A stretch of DNA of 64,000 nucleotides from contig NC_068346.1 of the NCBI RefSeq assembly GCF_014633365.1, forward strand, positions 16,761,030 to 16,825,029, read 5' to 3'. A program made the position numbers and the translations under genes. The first letter of the stretch is position 1, and each line of letters begins with the position of its first letter. Below, in pieces: positions 12,015 to 23,384 of this stretch. Source of the DNA: Diospyros lotus (lineage: Eukaryota; Streptophyta; Magnoliopsida; Ericales; Ebenaceae). The notes under the pieces are model-generated. The model searched no databases. It had not been told where the DNA came from and saw only the letters and a list, made by a program, of their open reading frames with translations.

Positions 12015-14740
12015 TTGCTAAAGGAATGCATGTGGATAATGCAAATCATAAATCTAACATTATATTATCGTATGATTGTACCTTGTTTTGATCCAGAAAA
12101 TCATACTATGTTTGTGGAATCATTTGAAGATAATGAGAGAACTTTGGTTGATAATAAGAAAATTATTGAAGATAATGAGTGTCCTGCATTAAACAACGAA
12201 CTACTAGAAGAAGATAGTGAGTTTATCCCTAAGGTTGGAATGAAGTTCAATGACGAAAAGGAAGTTTTTTAATTTTATAAAAGATATGCTTATTATGTGG
12301 GTTTTCCTATTAAAAGGAGTTGGAAGAAAGGAGATGATGGCCTGGTAAGATATGTGGGATATGCATGTTGTTGAGAAGACAAAATAAATATTAAAGCTAG
12401 CACCTCCCCGAACCCTTAACCAACAATGCAGTTAAGGTGTAAAGCTAGGATGACAGCATGTTCATATGTTTTAGGGGCATAGTGAATAAGCATGGTCCAT
12501 CTTGAGCATAACCATAAAACAAGTCCAACCAAGTCTAGGTTATATCGATGCAACAGGCAATTAAGTGAACATATGAAGCGGCAGCTTGAAGTGAATGATA
12601 TAGCTGAAATTCCATTATATAAAAGTTTTAACTCAACTATCGTTGAAGTTGGTGGATATGAGAACCTGACATTTGTGGAAAAGGATTGTAGGAATTACAT
12701 TGATCAAGTGAGGAGGTTAAGACTTGGGAAAAGAGATGTTGCTGCTATTCAAGCTTAATTTTTTAATATGCAAGCCTTTTGTTCGAGTTTTTACTATAGT
12801 GTGGATTTGGATGAAGAGTGTTAATTGAAGAATGTCTTTTGGACTGATAATAGGTGTAGATAAGAATTCAAGGAATTCGGCGATGTTTTCACATTTGACA
12901 CCACATACCTGACCAATAGGTATAACATGCCATTTACTCAATTCATTGGTGTAAATCACCACGGGTAGTCGACACTGTTTGGATGTGGTATAATTTTCAA
13001 CAATGACACCAAGATTTTCGTGTGGCTTTTTAGGACATGGCTTGAGTGTATGGAAGATTAGGCCCCTATAGGAATAGTCACTGATCAAGATAAGGCCATG
13101 CAAAATGCTATTGAGATAGTCTTCCCTAACACAAAATATAAATGGTGCTTGTGGCATATATTAAAGAAGTTTCCTGAAAAATTTGGGAACCATGACTGCA
13201 AGGCTTATATTCTTTCAGCCGTACGTGACGCAGTGTATAAATCAAAAAGTCTTGAAGAATTTGAGCAGGCCTAAAATTCAATGATTGAGCAATATGCATT
13301 GTATGACAACGATTGGTTGTATGGACTTTACAAAGAAGAGGCCGATGGGTCCCATGTTTCTTGAAAACTAGTTTTTAGGCAGGGATGTCAACAGCGCAAC
13401 AAAGTGAGGGTATGAACGCATTCTTCGATGGATAAGTACACTCGAAAACCTCATTGAAACAATTTGTTGAACAATATGAGCAAGCAATGAGGTGGAAGAT
13501 AGAAAAGGAGTTTCAGGCCGACATTAGGTCACTTCTCATATGGTGCCATGTGCATCGAAGTATCCCCTAGAGAAATAATTTCAGGAAATCTACACAATCG
13601 CAAAATTCAAGGAGTTTCAAGAAGAGTTCATTGGGAAGATGTATTGCGTGATTGTGTCTACCAAAGAGGGACCGTTGGGTACGAGGTACGAGAAGATATT
13701 ATATTTGACAATAGAGTAAAGGAAAAACAATATTCAGTTGTTTTTGAGAAAAAGAAATGTTATATTGTTTGCACTTGTTACATGTTTGAGTTTAAGGAAA
13801 TAATTTGCAGACATATTGTCACAATATTGATCCAAAATGGTGTCAGATCAATTCCTAAGAGGTATATCTTATGGCGATGGAAGAGAGATGTTAGTAGATC
13901 CTACATGAGGGTTAAAATCAATTACAATGGTTGGATTAGTATGCCTAGCCAGTTAAGATACGATGAATTGTGCAGTGAGTTTGCGAAGGCAACCGACTTG
14001 GCAGCAAATGACGAAGAACAAACCCAGGCAACTATGGAGTGGATCCAATCTCAAATGAATGCATTAAGCATATCCAATGTGAAGCCAAGCTGTGGTAGTA
14101 AAATATATCTTGAATAAAGTGTGCAAGAATAACTCCTTAATTGTGGAGATGGAGCAACGGCTTCTAGCGGGCAAATAATGGATCAAAGATGCTCCCAGAC
14201 AAAGGGAGCCCCTAGGAAGCTTCACAAGAAGGGCCCATTGGAAACAAGTACCAAGAAAGCAAAGGCATGTTTTTTTATATTTTTTACTTACATCAAATTG
14301 ATTATGTGCTTAAATTCTCGCTTGTAATGGTTGTTACTTTCGTTTGATGTCTAGATGGGATCCTCGAAATCAAGCAAAGACAAGGGCTTAAGGCAAAACA
14401 TTGTTCAAGATGCTCAAACATTCAATCAAGCTTTTCCACAAGATGCACAATATCACTTACTTCCACCAATCACCTACTCAAAACAATTGATGGTAAGTAG
14501 TAGGATAAGATTAGGCTAATAATATAACTTGGATTTTATAAGTTTTCTTTTTTATATTATAGGTTATATCTTATGCTTTCCATGCATCTTTTTGGATTTA
14601 ATCTTTTTTGCTGCAGGTTGTTCAATATCAAACTTGGAATGTTGCTCACGGAGTGCCTATGGCGCCTACATTTGGCACGACGCCTACATTTTTGCCAATG
14701 TACTTGCCCCATCGATAGGCCAATGATAACCCACCAAATT
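12015..14740 (+). pseudogene. FAR1/FHY3-related (FRS) pseudogene
   Basis: FAR1-related proteins are transcription factors derived from Mutator-like transposases. A FAR1 DNA-binding domain is readable at about 12220-12530 (VGMKFNDEKEVF, FYKRYAYYVGFPIKRS, then HLEHNH). A transposase-like core follows at 12770-13300 (VFWTDNRCR, FGDVFTFDTTYLTNRYNMPF, VWLFRTWLECM, IVTDQDKAMQNAIE, KWCLWHILKKFPEKFG). A SWIM zinc-finger remnant lies at 13760-13840 (CTCYMFEFKEIICRHI). The longest intact piece is 13548-14117. The frame is interrupted by about ten stops, including near 12270, 12372, 12415, 12757, 12822 and 12968. Lysine/proline-rich C-terminal exons can be followed to about 14740. It could be a dead host gene or a dead FAR1-type MULE transposase; no element ends were found. 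Confidence 0.85.
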
Positions 14741-16615
14741 TTTGAGATTGTAAGGCTTATGCCAATGTACCTCAATTCTATAATTATGCGAACGTATGAA
14801 TGGTTAATTTGTCCTTGTGTTGAATTTATTTTGTCATTGTTCTTCATTCCAAGTTTTTGACATGGCAATGATGGCCTGGAATTACATTTACTTATGTTGA
14901 TAATGTTAGAATTTATGAGGTCCAATTTAATTGTGCTTATTTTAATTAATTTTGTGAAGGAAAGTCTCTTAACAACAATCACTGTGTCGTGATTTGTGAG
15001 TTAATTGGATGCAATCTATTAATGCTTACAAATTTGTGAGTTATTGGGCTTGCTTAACTGTCTAGTAGGAACGAAGAGGGAAGGGACCCTTTTCCTCTTT
15101 ACTGTATGCTAGCCACTCTACAGAAGAATATAACAAATGAGAAAGGTAGTGGTTCTGTGATGCATTAATTTCCAAGATTACCCTTAAATTTTATATCATC
15201 CTTCTTGTTAATTAGGATATAATTTTCCTTGTCTCTCTTCTTTGAGTGTTACAGCTCGTCAACTACAAGCAATTATTCATTTACAATTGATTATTCTAAT
15301 TAATTACTATTTGGCTGCTAATAGGTTCTTCTTTTAATAAATTTTGATTTGTATTAGTTCTTGTTCTAAAAGAGTTTGTGATGTACTTGTATATATGGCA
15401 TGTATTTTAAATTTTATGTTTTTTTCCCTAATTATTACTACTTGCAATCTATGGAAGATTGTGCTCCCGTACTCTTAAATCTAGTTAACAACATAAAAAA
15501 AAAGAAAAGAAAACTATTCCAAGGCTCCTACACTACTTATTGGTGCCCCATCACATAAATTGAGATAATGTGGCTTTAATATGGTCCTGCTTGTGGCTTT
15601 AGTATGGTGTTAGTTAAGCACGGACAGCTAGGCTTACTCCATGAAGATTCTAAAATTTTATTCTTTCTTTTTTTTTTTTTTTTATAGGGCTCACTTGATG
15701 CAGATGGTTTAGGCCCGGTATCATGGTGGTAGGACTATTTTTCCAACTTTAGGCTCGTGCTTTGAAATTTGTGTGATTGTTTTAAGAAGAAACGACTGCC
15801 CTATCTAGGTACCATCTAGTAGAGTTAAGCCTTCATATGCAGCCAAGAAGAAACAACCCAAATCCCTCAACTTTAGCCAACAATGGATGGAGCACTTGGG
15901 CATTTCAATGGAAAGTGTACTTTGTGTGCCTTATTGTGTGTCTTTGCTATAAATTTGGTAGGAATAAGGATTTAGTAGTTTTGAATAAGTGGCATGTAAG
16001 CAAACTCTATTCCTAGTTATAATTTTGAAAATAGTTTTTGTAATTTTACAGTTAAATCATTGTGGAAGAATTCCTTTAGGTTGTGTTTGGAATAAGGATT
16101 CTTTTTCATGTAATGTGCATTTTTTTTTTTTTTATGTTTGTTTAGAAATGAAAAATTGATATAATTTATATTCACTTTGGTATTTACATTGAACTACTTA
16201 TTTTGTTTTTATTTTCTTTCCATGGATACCAGTTTAAGAAGTACATTAGCCAATTAATTCAAAGTTTATATTTTCTTTCTCGTTTTGGTTCATCAAGACT
16301 CAATCGTCAAGTCGAGTCTTCGAATATCTTTAAGTCAAACTTTGCATCCAAAGAAGTACAATATTTCATTGTTTTGAGTCTCATATTTCTTCTAACACAT
16401 ACTTTAAGGTACCATCTTCTTTCAAGGTAGTCAAGGAGATTCCACCTGAAAATATACATAATTGCTAAAACATAATTCAGGACGAGTACTACGGATTTTG
16501 TAAAAGGAACTTGCATACTTAATAATGAACAAAAAAGTGAGCGATCAAATTGATTATATACATAATTAACAAACAATAAACGTACTTTCATGTTTGATAT
16601 CTTTTTATACACTTA
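14741..16615. other. Intergenic DNA
   Basis: AT-rich with several poly-T runs (15667-15683 and 16120-16132). Nothing coding or repetitive was recognised with confidence. Confidence 0.5.
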
Positions 16616-18229
16616 TTACACTAAAGCCAAATACCTAAATTTACTATCATCATTTTTCATCAGCCATACAATCAATAGAAAATAACTCAATCCTAACATT
16701 ATTAGACCCTTAACAAATTTAACATTTTTCATCCTATACTCTTGAAGCTTCATTTTCAATTGAAAGTTTTCTTCCATTATACACTTATGGTCTTTCCTAA
16801 GCTTTAGTATCTTTTCTTTTCTCTTTAAGGCACTCTCTTCAAAAACTCTCACTTGTTCTTGAAGTATTCTATCATTTTCAACTATTTCTTCCATGTTACG
16901 TTTTAACTTATCCAGCAAAGGTTCACATAATGCTTTCTCACGACTTGTACGTTCATAATTGATCTATTGAAACCATCTGCAATCATCATATTGTCCACCA
17001 AAACCATCCAACAATCAATTCCATGCTAGCTAAAAGTTTTTTCATTTATAAGATGTTGACACACATTTTTGTAACACCCCGCATTGAGCCCTAGGAAGGT
17101 CCGGGACAATTTACCCTGATGGGCCTACGTGAACTTCCCAGATGGGTCACCCATCTTTGGGTTTCCCTAGGTCAAACACGCTTAACCTTGGAGTTCTTTG
17201 CCTACATTCAGCCCAAAAGATATCCAGCTAGTGTTGTTTCCTTCATTACTTATCTTCAATGTATACTATCGTTTCTCTTTCTCTGGGCTCTTAGGATATT
17301 ACACACATCGTGTCATCATCATGGAGCCCACAGCTGCGGGTTAACTCTTAGCTCTCATCCTTCAACGACCAAGAGCCCCACCGCACTTATGAGCCCCTTA
17401 GTGGTTGCCCATAACCACTAGGCAACTGATGTAGGACAAACCCGGTGCATCCACACCATCCCCTCCCCGGCAGGTGTGGTGGGGCTCTATCGGCCCTTCC
17501 CTTATCGAGGGTTGTAGGGACCATTAGGGGGAATTCCCATAGACGGCGTCAAATGTTTTGGCATCGTTTGTGGGAAACCTTGGGCTTTGGCCCTAACCAC
17601 CCTCTGTCACCCCTGAGATGGTCCTTGCCCACGAGTGTCGCCACACTTAGAGGGGGGAGGGCTGGAGGTGGTGTTGTAAGCACCAGTTCTCGATTCCACA
17701 TCAGGTTGCCCAGAAGGCAACTATTGAGGGGCTCATAAGTGCGATGGGGCTCCTGGCCGTTGAAGGGCGAGAACTAAGAGTTGATCCGCGGTTGTGGGCT
17801 CATGATGATGACACGATGTGTGTAATACCCCAAGAGCCTAAAGCATGGTAGTATACATCGAGGATAAATAAGGAAGAAAACAACACCAGCTGGATACCTT
17901 TGGGGCTGAATATAGGCAAAGAACTCCAGGGTTAAGCGTGTTTGACCTGGTGAAGCCCAAGGATAGGTGACCCCCCTAGGAAATTCGCGTAGGCCCATCA
18001 GGATAAGTTGTTCTGGACCTTCCCATCATTCGATGCGAGGTGTTACAAAAATATGTGTCAACATAAGATAACTTACCTTCCAAAATCAACATTGCCAGAA
18101 TTTCCTTCCAGAATTAGATTTAATTCATGATGTATAGCACCAAATAGGTACACCATGCTCACACATTATTCCTTGATGAGAGGTAGAAGAATTGATTGAA
18201 ATTTCACCTATTTCTAAATTAGAAGTCAT
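16616..18229 (-). pseudogene. GRF zinc-finger, coiled-coil membrane protein pseudogene
   Basis: The predicted first exon (18229-18077, 51 codons) starts at an ATG and contains CEHGVPIWCYTS, then SNSGRKFWQC, matching the first half of a GRF zinc finger (C-x-C-G...TS...NPGRRFxxC). It ends in a GTAAG donor. After the intron, DDCRWFQ supplies the second half (CxFFxW). A charged coiled coil follows (about 60 residues, LDKLKRNMEEIVEND...), then one membrane segment (GLIMLGLSYFLLIVWLM), ending at 16616. This is the usual layout of small plant GRF proteins. Three in-frame stops are present: two TGA in exon 1 and one TAG after WFQ. Two of them fall where the family has Trp. A 1-kb element occupies the intron. 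The intron acceptor was not resolved. Confidence 0.65.
17054..18063. mobile_element. 1,010-bp inverted-repeat element with 5-bp target duplication
   Basis: It starts TGTTGACACA and ends TGTGTCAACA, with an identical TAAGA at 17049-17053 and 18064-18068. The two arms, about 390 bp each (17054-17443 and 17680-18063), are inverted copies at roughly 85% identity. Both carry GTAACACC, CCTGATGGGCCTACG, AAACACGCTTAACC and CGTGTCATCATCATG. TG...CA ends and a 5-bp duplication are LTR-retrotransposon features, yet the body is a long foldback. The ~235-bp centre includes a phrase like TTTGTGGGAAACC. It sits in the intron of the GRF pseudogene. Confidence 0.75.
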
Positions 18230-19740
18230 CTTAATTAAAATAATAAAATTTAAAAAATATGATTCTCTGATTGTACCTCAAATGTTTTAACATTGTCAAT
18301 ATCCTCCCATTTATATGCAAGTAAAGTATGTAAAAAATATGATTAAACATTACATGCGACAAGAAAAAGTATGTAAAAAAAATAAAAAATAAATGAGTCA
18401 ATAAAACATAGAAATAATCCTATGATGCCACTTGTTAGGAACCATATTAATCACTTCATTAGCCCAACAATATATCCCTACACATTATTTCCACATTCAA
18501 AGGCAAAAGTATGTATAAGTGTATATCTTATCGTACATAAAAAAATGCAAAGACTGAATACAATATAGACAAACTAAAATATTAGAAAAGTTTCAAACAT
18601 GATAGGGATTCTATAATCTAATACTAGAAAGAGAAATAACAAAAACTCATAAACTAAAAGAACATGCCATAATATTGAAACAAAAGATGAATCTTATGTG
18701 TTTAGACTTCTTTCATGAGCTTCATCTAATACCATAACAAAGTAGTGATTGAGCTCAGGATTAGAAAGACTTTCACGGAGAAGAACTCCATCAGCAAGGT
18801 ATATCTATGCCAACCACAACCATATAATTGGATAGCAAAGTTAAAAAATCAAAACAAACAATATATAGTAGTAGAGGTTTGTTTCTTTTGCTTGTAAAAT
18901 TGAGACCCACCCCATGAGAAGTATAGCAACTTTAACTAATAGCAGCCTTTTAGCCTTTAGGAATGGGAAGAGAAAATGAAAGGAAATGAGGCCAAGTGTT
19001 GTACACACATATCATCATGTGAAATCTAGTTATCAACTCTCTCCTTATGACATTTCTTTTTCAGTCACAACTCTAAAGTAGTCATGGGGGCCTCCACCCC
19101 ACCTCCTAACAATAACTATATGCCCATTTCATTTTCATGCAAGCCCGTACATACCTTTTTTTGTTGATTACAAAACATTATACTATATATCTCTCATCAC
19201 CACTAACACCAAGACCAAGGCAAGCCCTTTGAGCATAACGCCTTCATATCATAGTTGATATATATTATGGGCAAGTTAATTTGTTCGATGACTATATATT
19301 TTGCTGAAAATGTGTCTTGAGGTGCTTCACATGTGTCTCCTACAAAATATGTATATAGTTGTACTTGAAGTAAAGGAATTTTTATGGAAGTTAAAGTTTC
19401 CATTGAATAAATTTTGTAAAAATGTTATTTGGGCACTAACTATATATTAACACTCTGCCTGATACTCAATATTATACTTAATGTCAAAAACTCAATATTC
19501 AAATAACTTGTAAAAATCGCAAGAGGCAACATTTCACTTCCTTTAGCAATCTTGAGACATAAGCATAAACACAAGATTGAATAAACAATGGTGAAAAAAA
19601 AAAAGGCAATCCTACACCAACATCTTTTCGTTTTTCTTTAAAATTCGCAAGACCTTTTATTTAGAAAAGGAAACAAAGATAAACAAAGGCCCAAATTCAA
19701 GAACTTTCCAAGAAAAGCTTGTGTGTTGTGAGATTAACCT
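18230..19740. other. Intergenic DNA
   Basis: AT-rich sequence without a recognisable gene. Short open frames show no family features. Confidence 0.5.
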
Positions 19741-20412
19741 AGTAACTACAAACCAACAAAGATTCACATTCAACAAGAAACGAACAGATCTAAACAAAAT
19801 ACAGAGTGAATACATATTTGGACAATGTAAAGCCACGTACTATTAGAGAGATTAGGAACCGTAGATAATGAAGACCTGTTGTTGTTGTGAGAGAACCGGT
19901 GGGTGAGAGTGTGGGTGGCTGATCTAGCGATGAAAGAGTGAGTGAAAGAGAGAGTAAGAGTGTGGGTGGCTGATCTAGCGATAAACTTCCGGTGGAGGGC
20001 AGATCTGGTGGTGGTCGACTTGGAGGAGGCAATTAGGCTGACCTTTGAAAGACAAAGGTGGTGGTCGATCTCGCATTGTAGAGAGAGTGAGTGAAAGAGA
20101 GAGTAAGAGTGTGGAAGAGAGTCAGACCCAAATCTTCTCGTCATGGTAACCGAAAATGGTGTCTCCATCTTGGTGGCTGTAAATAGGGTCTTCACGTTGC
20201 AGAGAGAGCGAGTGAGATATGTGAGAGTGAAAAAGAGAGTAAGAGGGTGGGATAGAGTTAGAGAGTGAGAAAGTCAACAAAGTTAGCAGGCGGGCTTTCA
20301 AAAAATTGAAATTCTCGTCATATATTGGTGTCAATATATCGCTAAAATGTAGAGTTGTCCACCAAGTTGTCTAAGCATTTGTTCGTGTAGCATTATCCTG
20401 CTGTAAACTTGA
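19741..20412 (-). mobile_element. CT/GA-rich TIR element, copy A (left end uncertain)
   Basis: Its right terminus, read on the minus strand, is GGATAATGCTACACGAAC, then AAATGCTTAGACAACTTGG. The interior is a GA-rich minisatellite in which a ~73-bp unit (GAGTGTGGGTGGCTGATCTA) is repeated near 19905 and 19960. The serine/proline-rich minus-strand frames are low-complexity products. The left end at about 19741 is a guess. Confidence 0.45.
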
Positions 20413-20422
20413 TTGATTAATG

Positions 20423-22670
20423 GATAATGCTACATGAACAAAAGGTTTGACAACTTTGTTAACAACCCTTAATGAAATTACAAATTTGCATCACCCTCCA
20501 CCACATCAACCCTTACTCTCTGACTCTTTCCCACACTCTTACTCTTTCTTTTACTCTTATTATTTTCATCGCCTACTAGATCTCAGATCGACAGAGACCC
20601 CGTCTTCCACCAGCTCGCTCTCTCTTTCCCTCTCACTCTCTGACTCTCTCATACTCTCACTCTCACCGCCCTCCACCAGATCAGTCTTTACCCCATTTCT
20701 GTCGCCCTCTACCAAGCCTTCTTTCTCATTCTCTCTCTCTCTCTCTTTCTCACCTACTCAGATGCCCAAGCCTTCTTTATCGTCGGCATACTCTTTCTTT
20801 CTCTCATTCTCATTCTTGCCCGTGTCAAGTCAGACCTTCATTGTGCGGTGCATGACTAAACCTCCATCATTGCAGTTGTTGTCGTTCACCACCAACGTAG
20901 CCATCGTTATTTGCCACCGATGCACGTGCTACCGCTGTTGTTTGTTGCCGTTGAAGCTGCCTCCATCTCCTTCTGTCTCTCTCTCTAGATCTTCAATTAA
21001 ACCAACACATATATAAATATATAATATATTTATTGAAATTATATTTTTATATAAATTTATTTTAATTATACATATTTTCTAAATAAAAATATAGACTAAA
21101 TAACTATACAAATAAATAATATACTTTGAGTTAAAATATATTTTTATGTTATTATTTATTTTCTTATCTATTTATATTGTTTGCATAGACCTGAAATGTG
21201 ATATTATGATTTTGTTTAATTTTAAATATATTTTTTGCCTTTTATGAAATATAATATTAAGATTTTGTATAACTTTATATACAGTTTTTGGTCCTTCAAC
21301 TCAAGTAATACAAATAAATAATAACATGAAAATATATATAATTATTACAAAATACATAAAATTTTATATTTTGTATGAATGATAAAGAGAAGAAATATAA
21401 TTGTATTGTGTTGTATATATGAATATATCTTTTTATTAAAAATAAATATTATAATATTATAGTTTATAATTTAATTTTTATTTTATAATTTAAAAAATAG
21501 AACAAAACTACAGAATAATTTTTTAAAAATAGCAACCCAAACTATATTCTTAAAAGTTACAACAAATTACAAGCAAAAATTTTTAAAAGTAATAAAATAG
21601 GTTTAAACTATAATTGTGTATAATATGTTTTTAATTTATAATTATATTTAAAAAACATATTTGTATATATTTATATATATGTAAATCTTTTGTCTAATAT
21701 ATATATACTTAATTTGTGTATATAAACATATGTAAATCTTTTGTGTAATATATATATTTAGTTTGTGTATATTTATATTTAGATAGCAATAAATGGCGAC
21801 GAACGGTGGAGGCGGACGACGGAGTCGTTGTCGGTGGAGAGAGAGAAAAGGAGATGGAGATAGAGGTGTTAGCAGCAGCAGACGGCGAACGGCGACATAA
21901 GAGAAGTGGTGGGCAAGAATGGAAGACCTAGGAAGAGAGAGAAAGGGGCATCGAGCATCGAGCACCGACAATCGGCCATCGACGTAGGCGAGCTTATTGA
22001 AGACCAATTTCCTTATTCTTCGATCTCATCAACGACTCATTCATCTTTAAGCTCACTGGCGATGTAGGTGGCGACGGTCGGAGGTGGAGTAGATGTATGT
22101 TGGCACCCGACGCTGCTGCTGGTGGAGGTCCGACGATGATAGGAACGAACACCAAATGGCTGGAGATGGAGAAGACGTAGTGGAGAGAGGGAGAGAGAGA
22201 GAGAGACCCAGTGGATAGAGAGACACCTAGTCGCACAAGTGGTGGTGCGATTGGGTGGGGGCGAAGTGATTGCTGAAGGCTGGCCGGCGGGGCGATGGCT
22301 GTCTGAACGACGGTGGGGGGTGACGGCTGTCTGTGGTCGATGGTAAGGGCGAGTCAATGCGATGCTTGCAGCGTTAGGGGGTGAGGCAGTGCAGTGCTCA
22401 CGGCGGTAGGGGGAGACGATGGAAGGTGCTTGCGGCGGTGAGTGGATGACGATGGACGATGCTCAGGGCGAAGGGAGGGGCGGCGAAGAACGATGCTCGC
22501 GATGGTAGTGGGTTTGAGAGAGAGAAAAAGTGTGGGAGAGATAGTGAAAGAGGGAGAGTGAAATAATTTGATTTTTTGGGTTTAATTTATCACAATATTT
22601 TGGTGTCAAAATATTACAATAAATTGAATTCGTTAACCAAGTTGTCTAAACGTATAATTTATTATATATA
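20423..22670 (+). mobile_element. CT/GA-rich TIR element, copy B, head-to-head with copy A
   Basis: The left end is GGATAATGCTACATGAAC, then GGTTTGACAACTTTGTTAAC. The right end, read on the minus strand, is ACGTTTAGACAACTTGGTTAAC, followed by an AATATTTTGACACC word also found in copy A. The interior is a CT-rich block (20490-20990), an AT-rich block (21010-21790) and a GA-rich block (21790-22560). It has no transposase, so it is non-autonomous. The exact right boundary and target duplication were not resolved. Confidence 0.5.
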
Positions 22671-22877
22671 TAGCGTTGGAGGATGTTAACAATGAAGGTG
22701 CGGGCAACGAACAATAGCGACAAAAAAAGTTGGGGATGGATTTGAAGAAAGAGAAAATGCAGAGAGAGGAGAGACCCATTTCATCTCTCATTCTTTTCAA
22801 TCTAATGTGTAATGTTGATTGGATAATTAGGGGGTATAATGAGGGGTATAATAAATCTCTTTTACAACTTGAGAAAC

Positions 22878-23014
22878 ATAATAAATCTCCCCTTAAATTA
22901 AAACACGTTTAATCAGATAATAATAAATCTTCTCTTAAATTAAAACACATAAATGATTAAACGAGACAATAATAAATCTCCCCTTAAATTAAGACATATA
23001 TGATTAAACGAGAC
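22878..23014 (+). repeat. Short tandem repeat, about 48-bp unit, three copies
   Basis: Three copies of AATAAATCTCCCCTTAAATTAA plus an ACGAGACA-type tail occur near 22878, 22919 and 22968. Confidence 0.75.
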
Positions 23015-23384
23015 AAATTTAGAAGTATGGATGTGGTTTTAGCCTTCGAGAATAACACCATTATTATTAGCGTCTCGCTCTCGAGTTTTAACCTTAGGAC
23101 TCTAAAAGAATTGAAAAGAAAGAGGATTCGATTATACCACTTGTATTTTATTAATTTATCATTATATATACATACAGTAACTACCATTCCTCATAAATTA
23201 ATGTCGTTTGCTTCCACAAAATGGTCGCACTAACACTAATAAAATAAAGTATTCCTGGAAATCTCAGAAGACAGGCTCAAGTGCGTCTCTGATGTGTTTC
23301 CCCTGCTCTTTCCATCCTCAAACAGCTAACCTTCTTCTTTCCTAATCTTTCTCATGGAATAACTACGATTTAATTACAGGCTAA

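Noticed and set aside
19770..20334. Ser/Pro/Leu-rich minus-strand frames
   Set aside because: GA/CT minisatellite inside a TIR element, without domain or splice structure.
20447..21016. 189-codon Ser-rich frame
   Set aside because: CT-rich low-complexity start of the TIR element copy B. No family resemblance.
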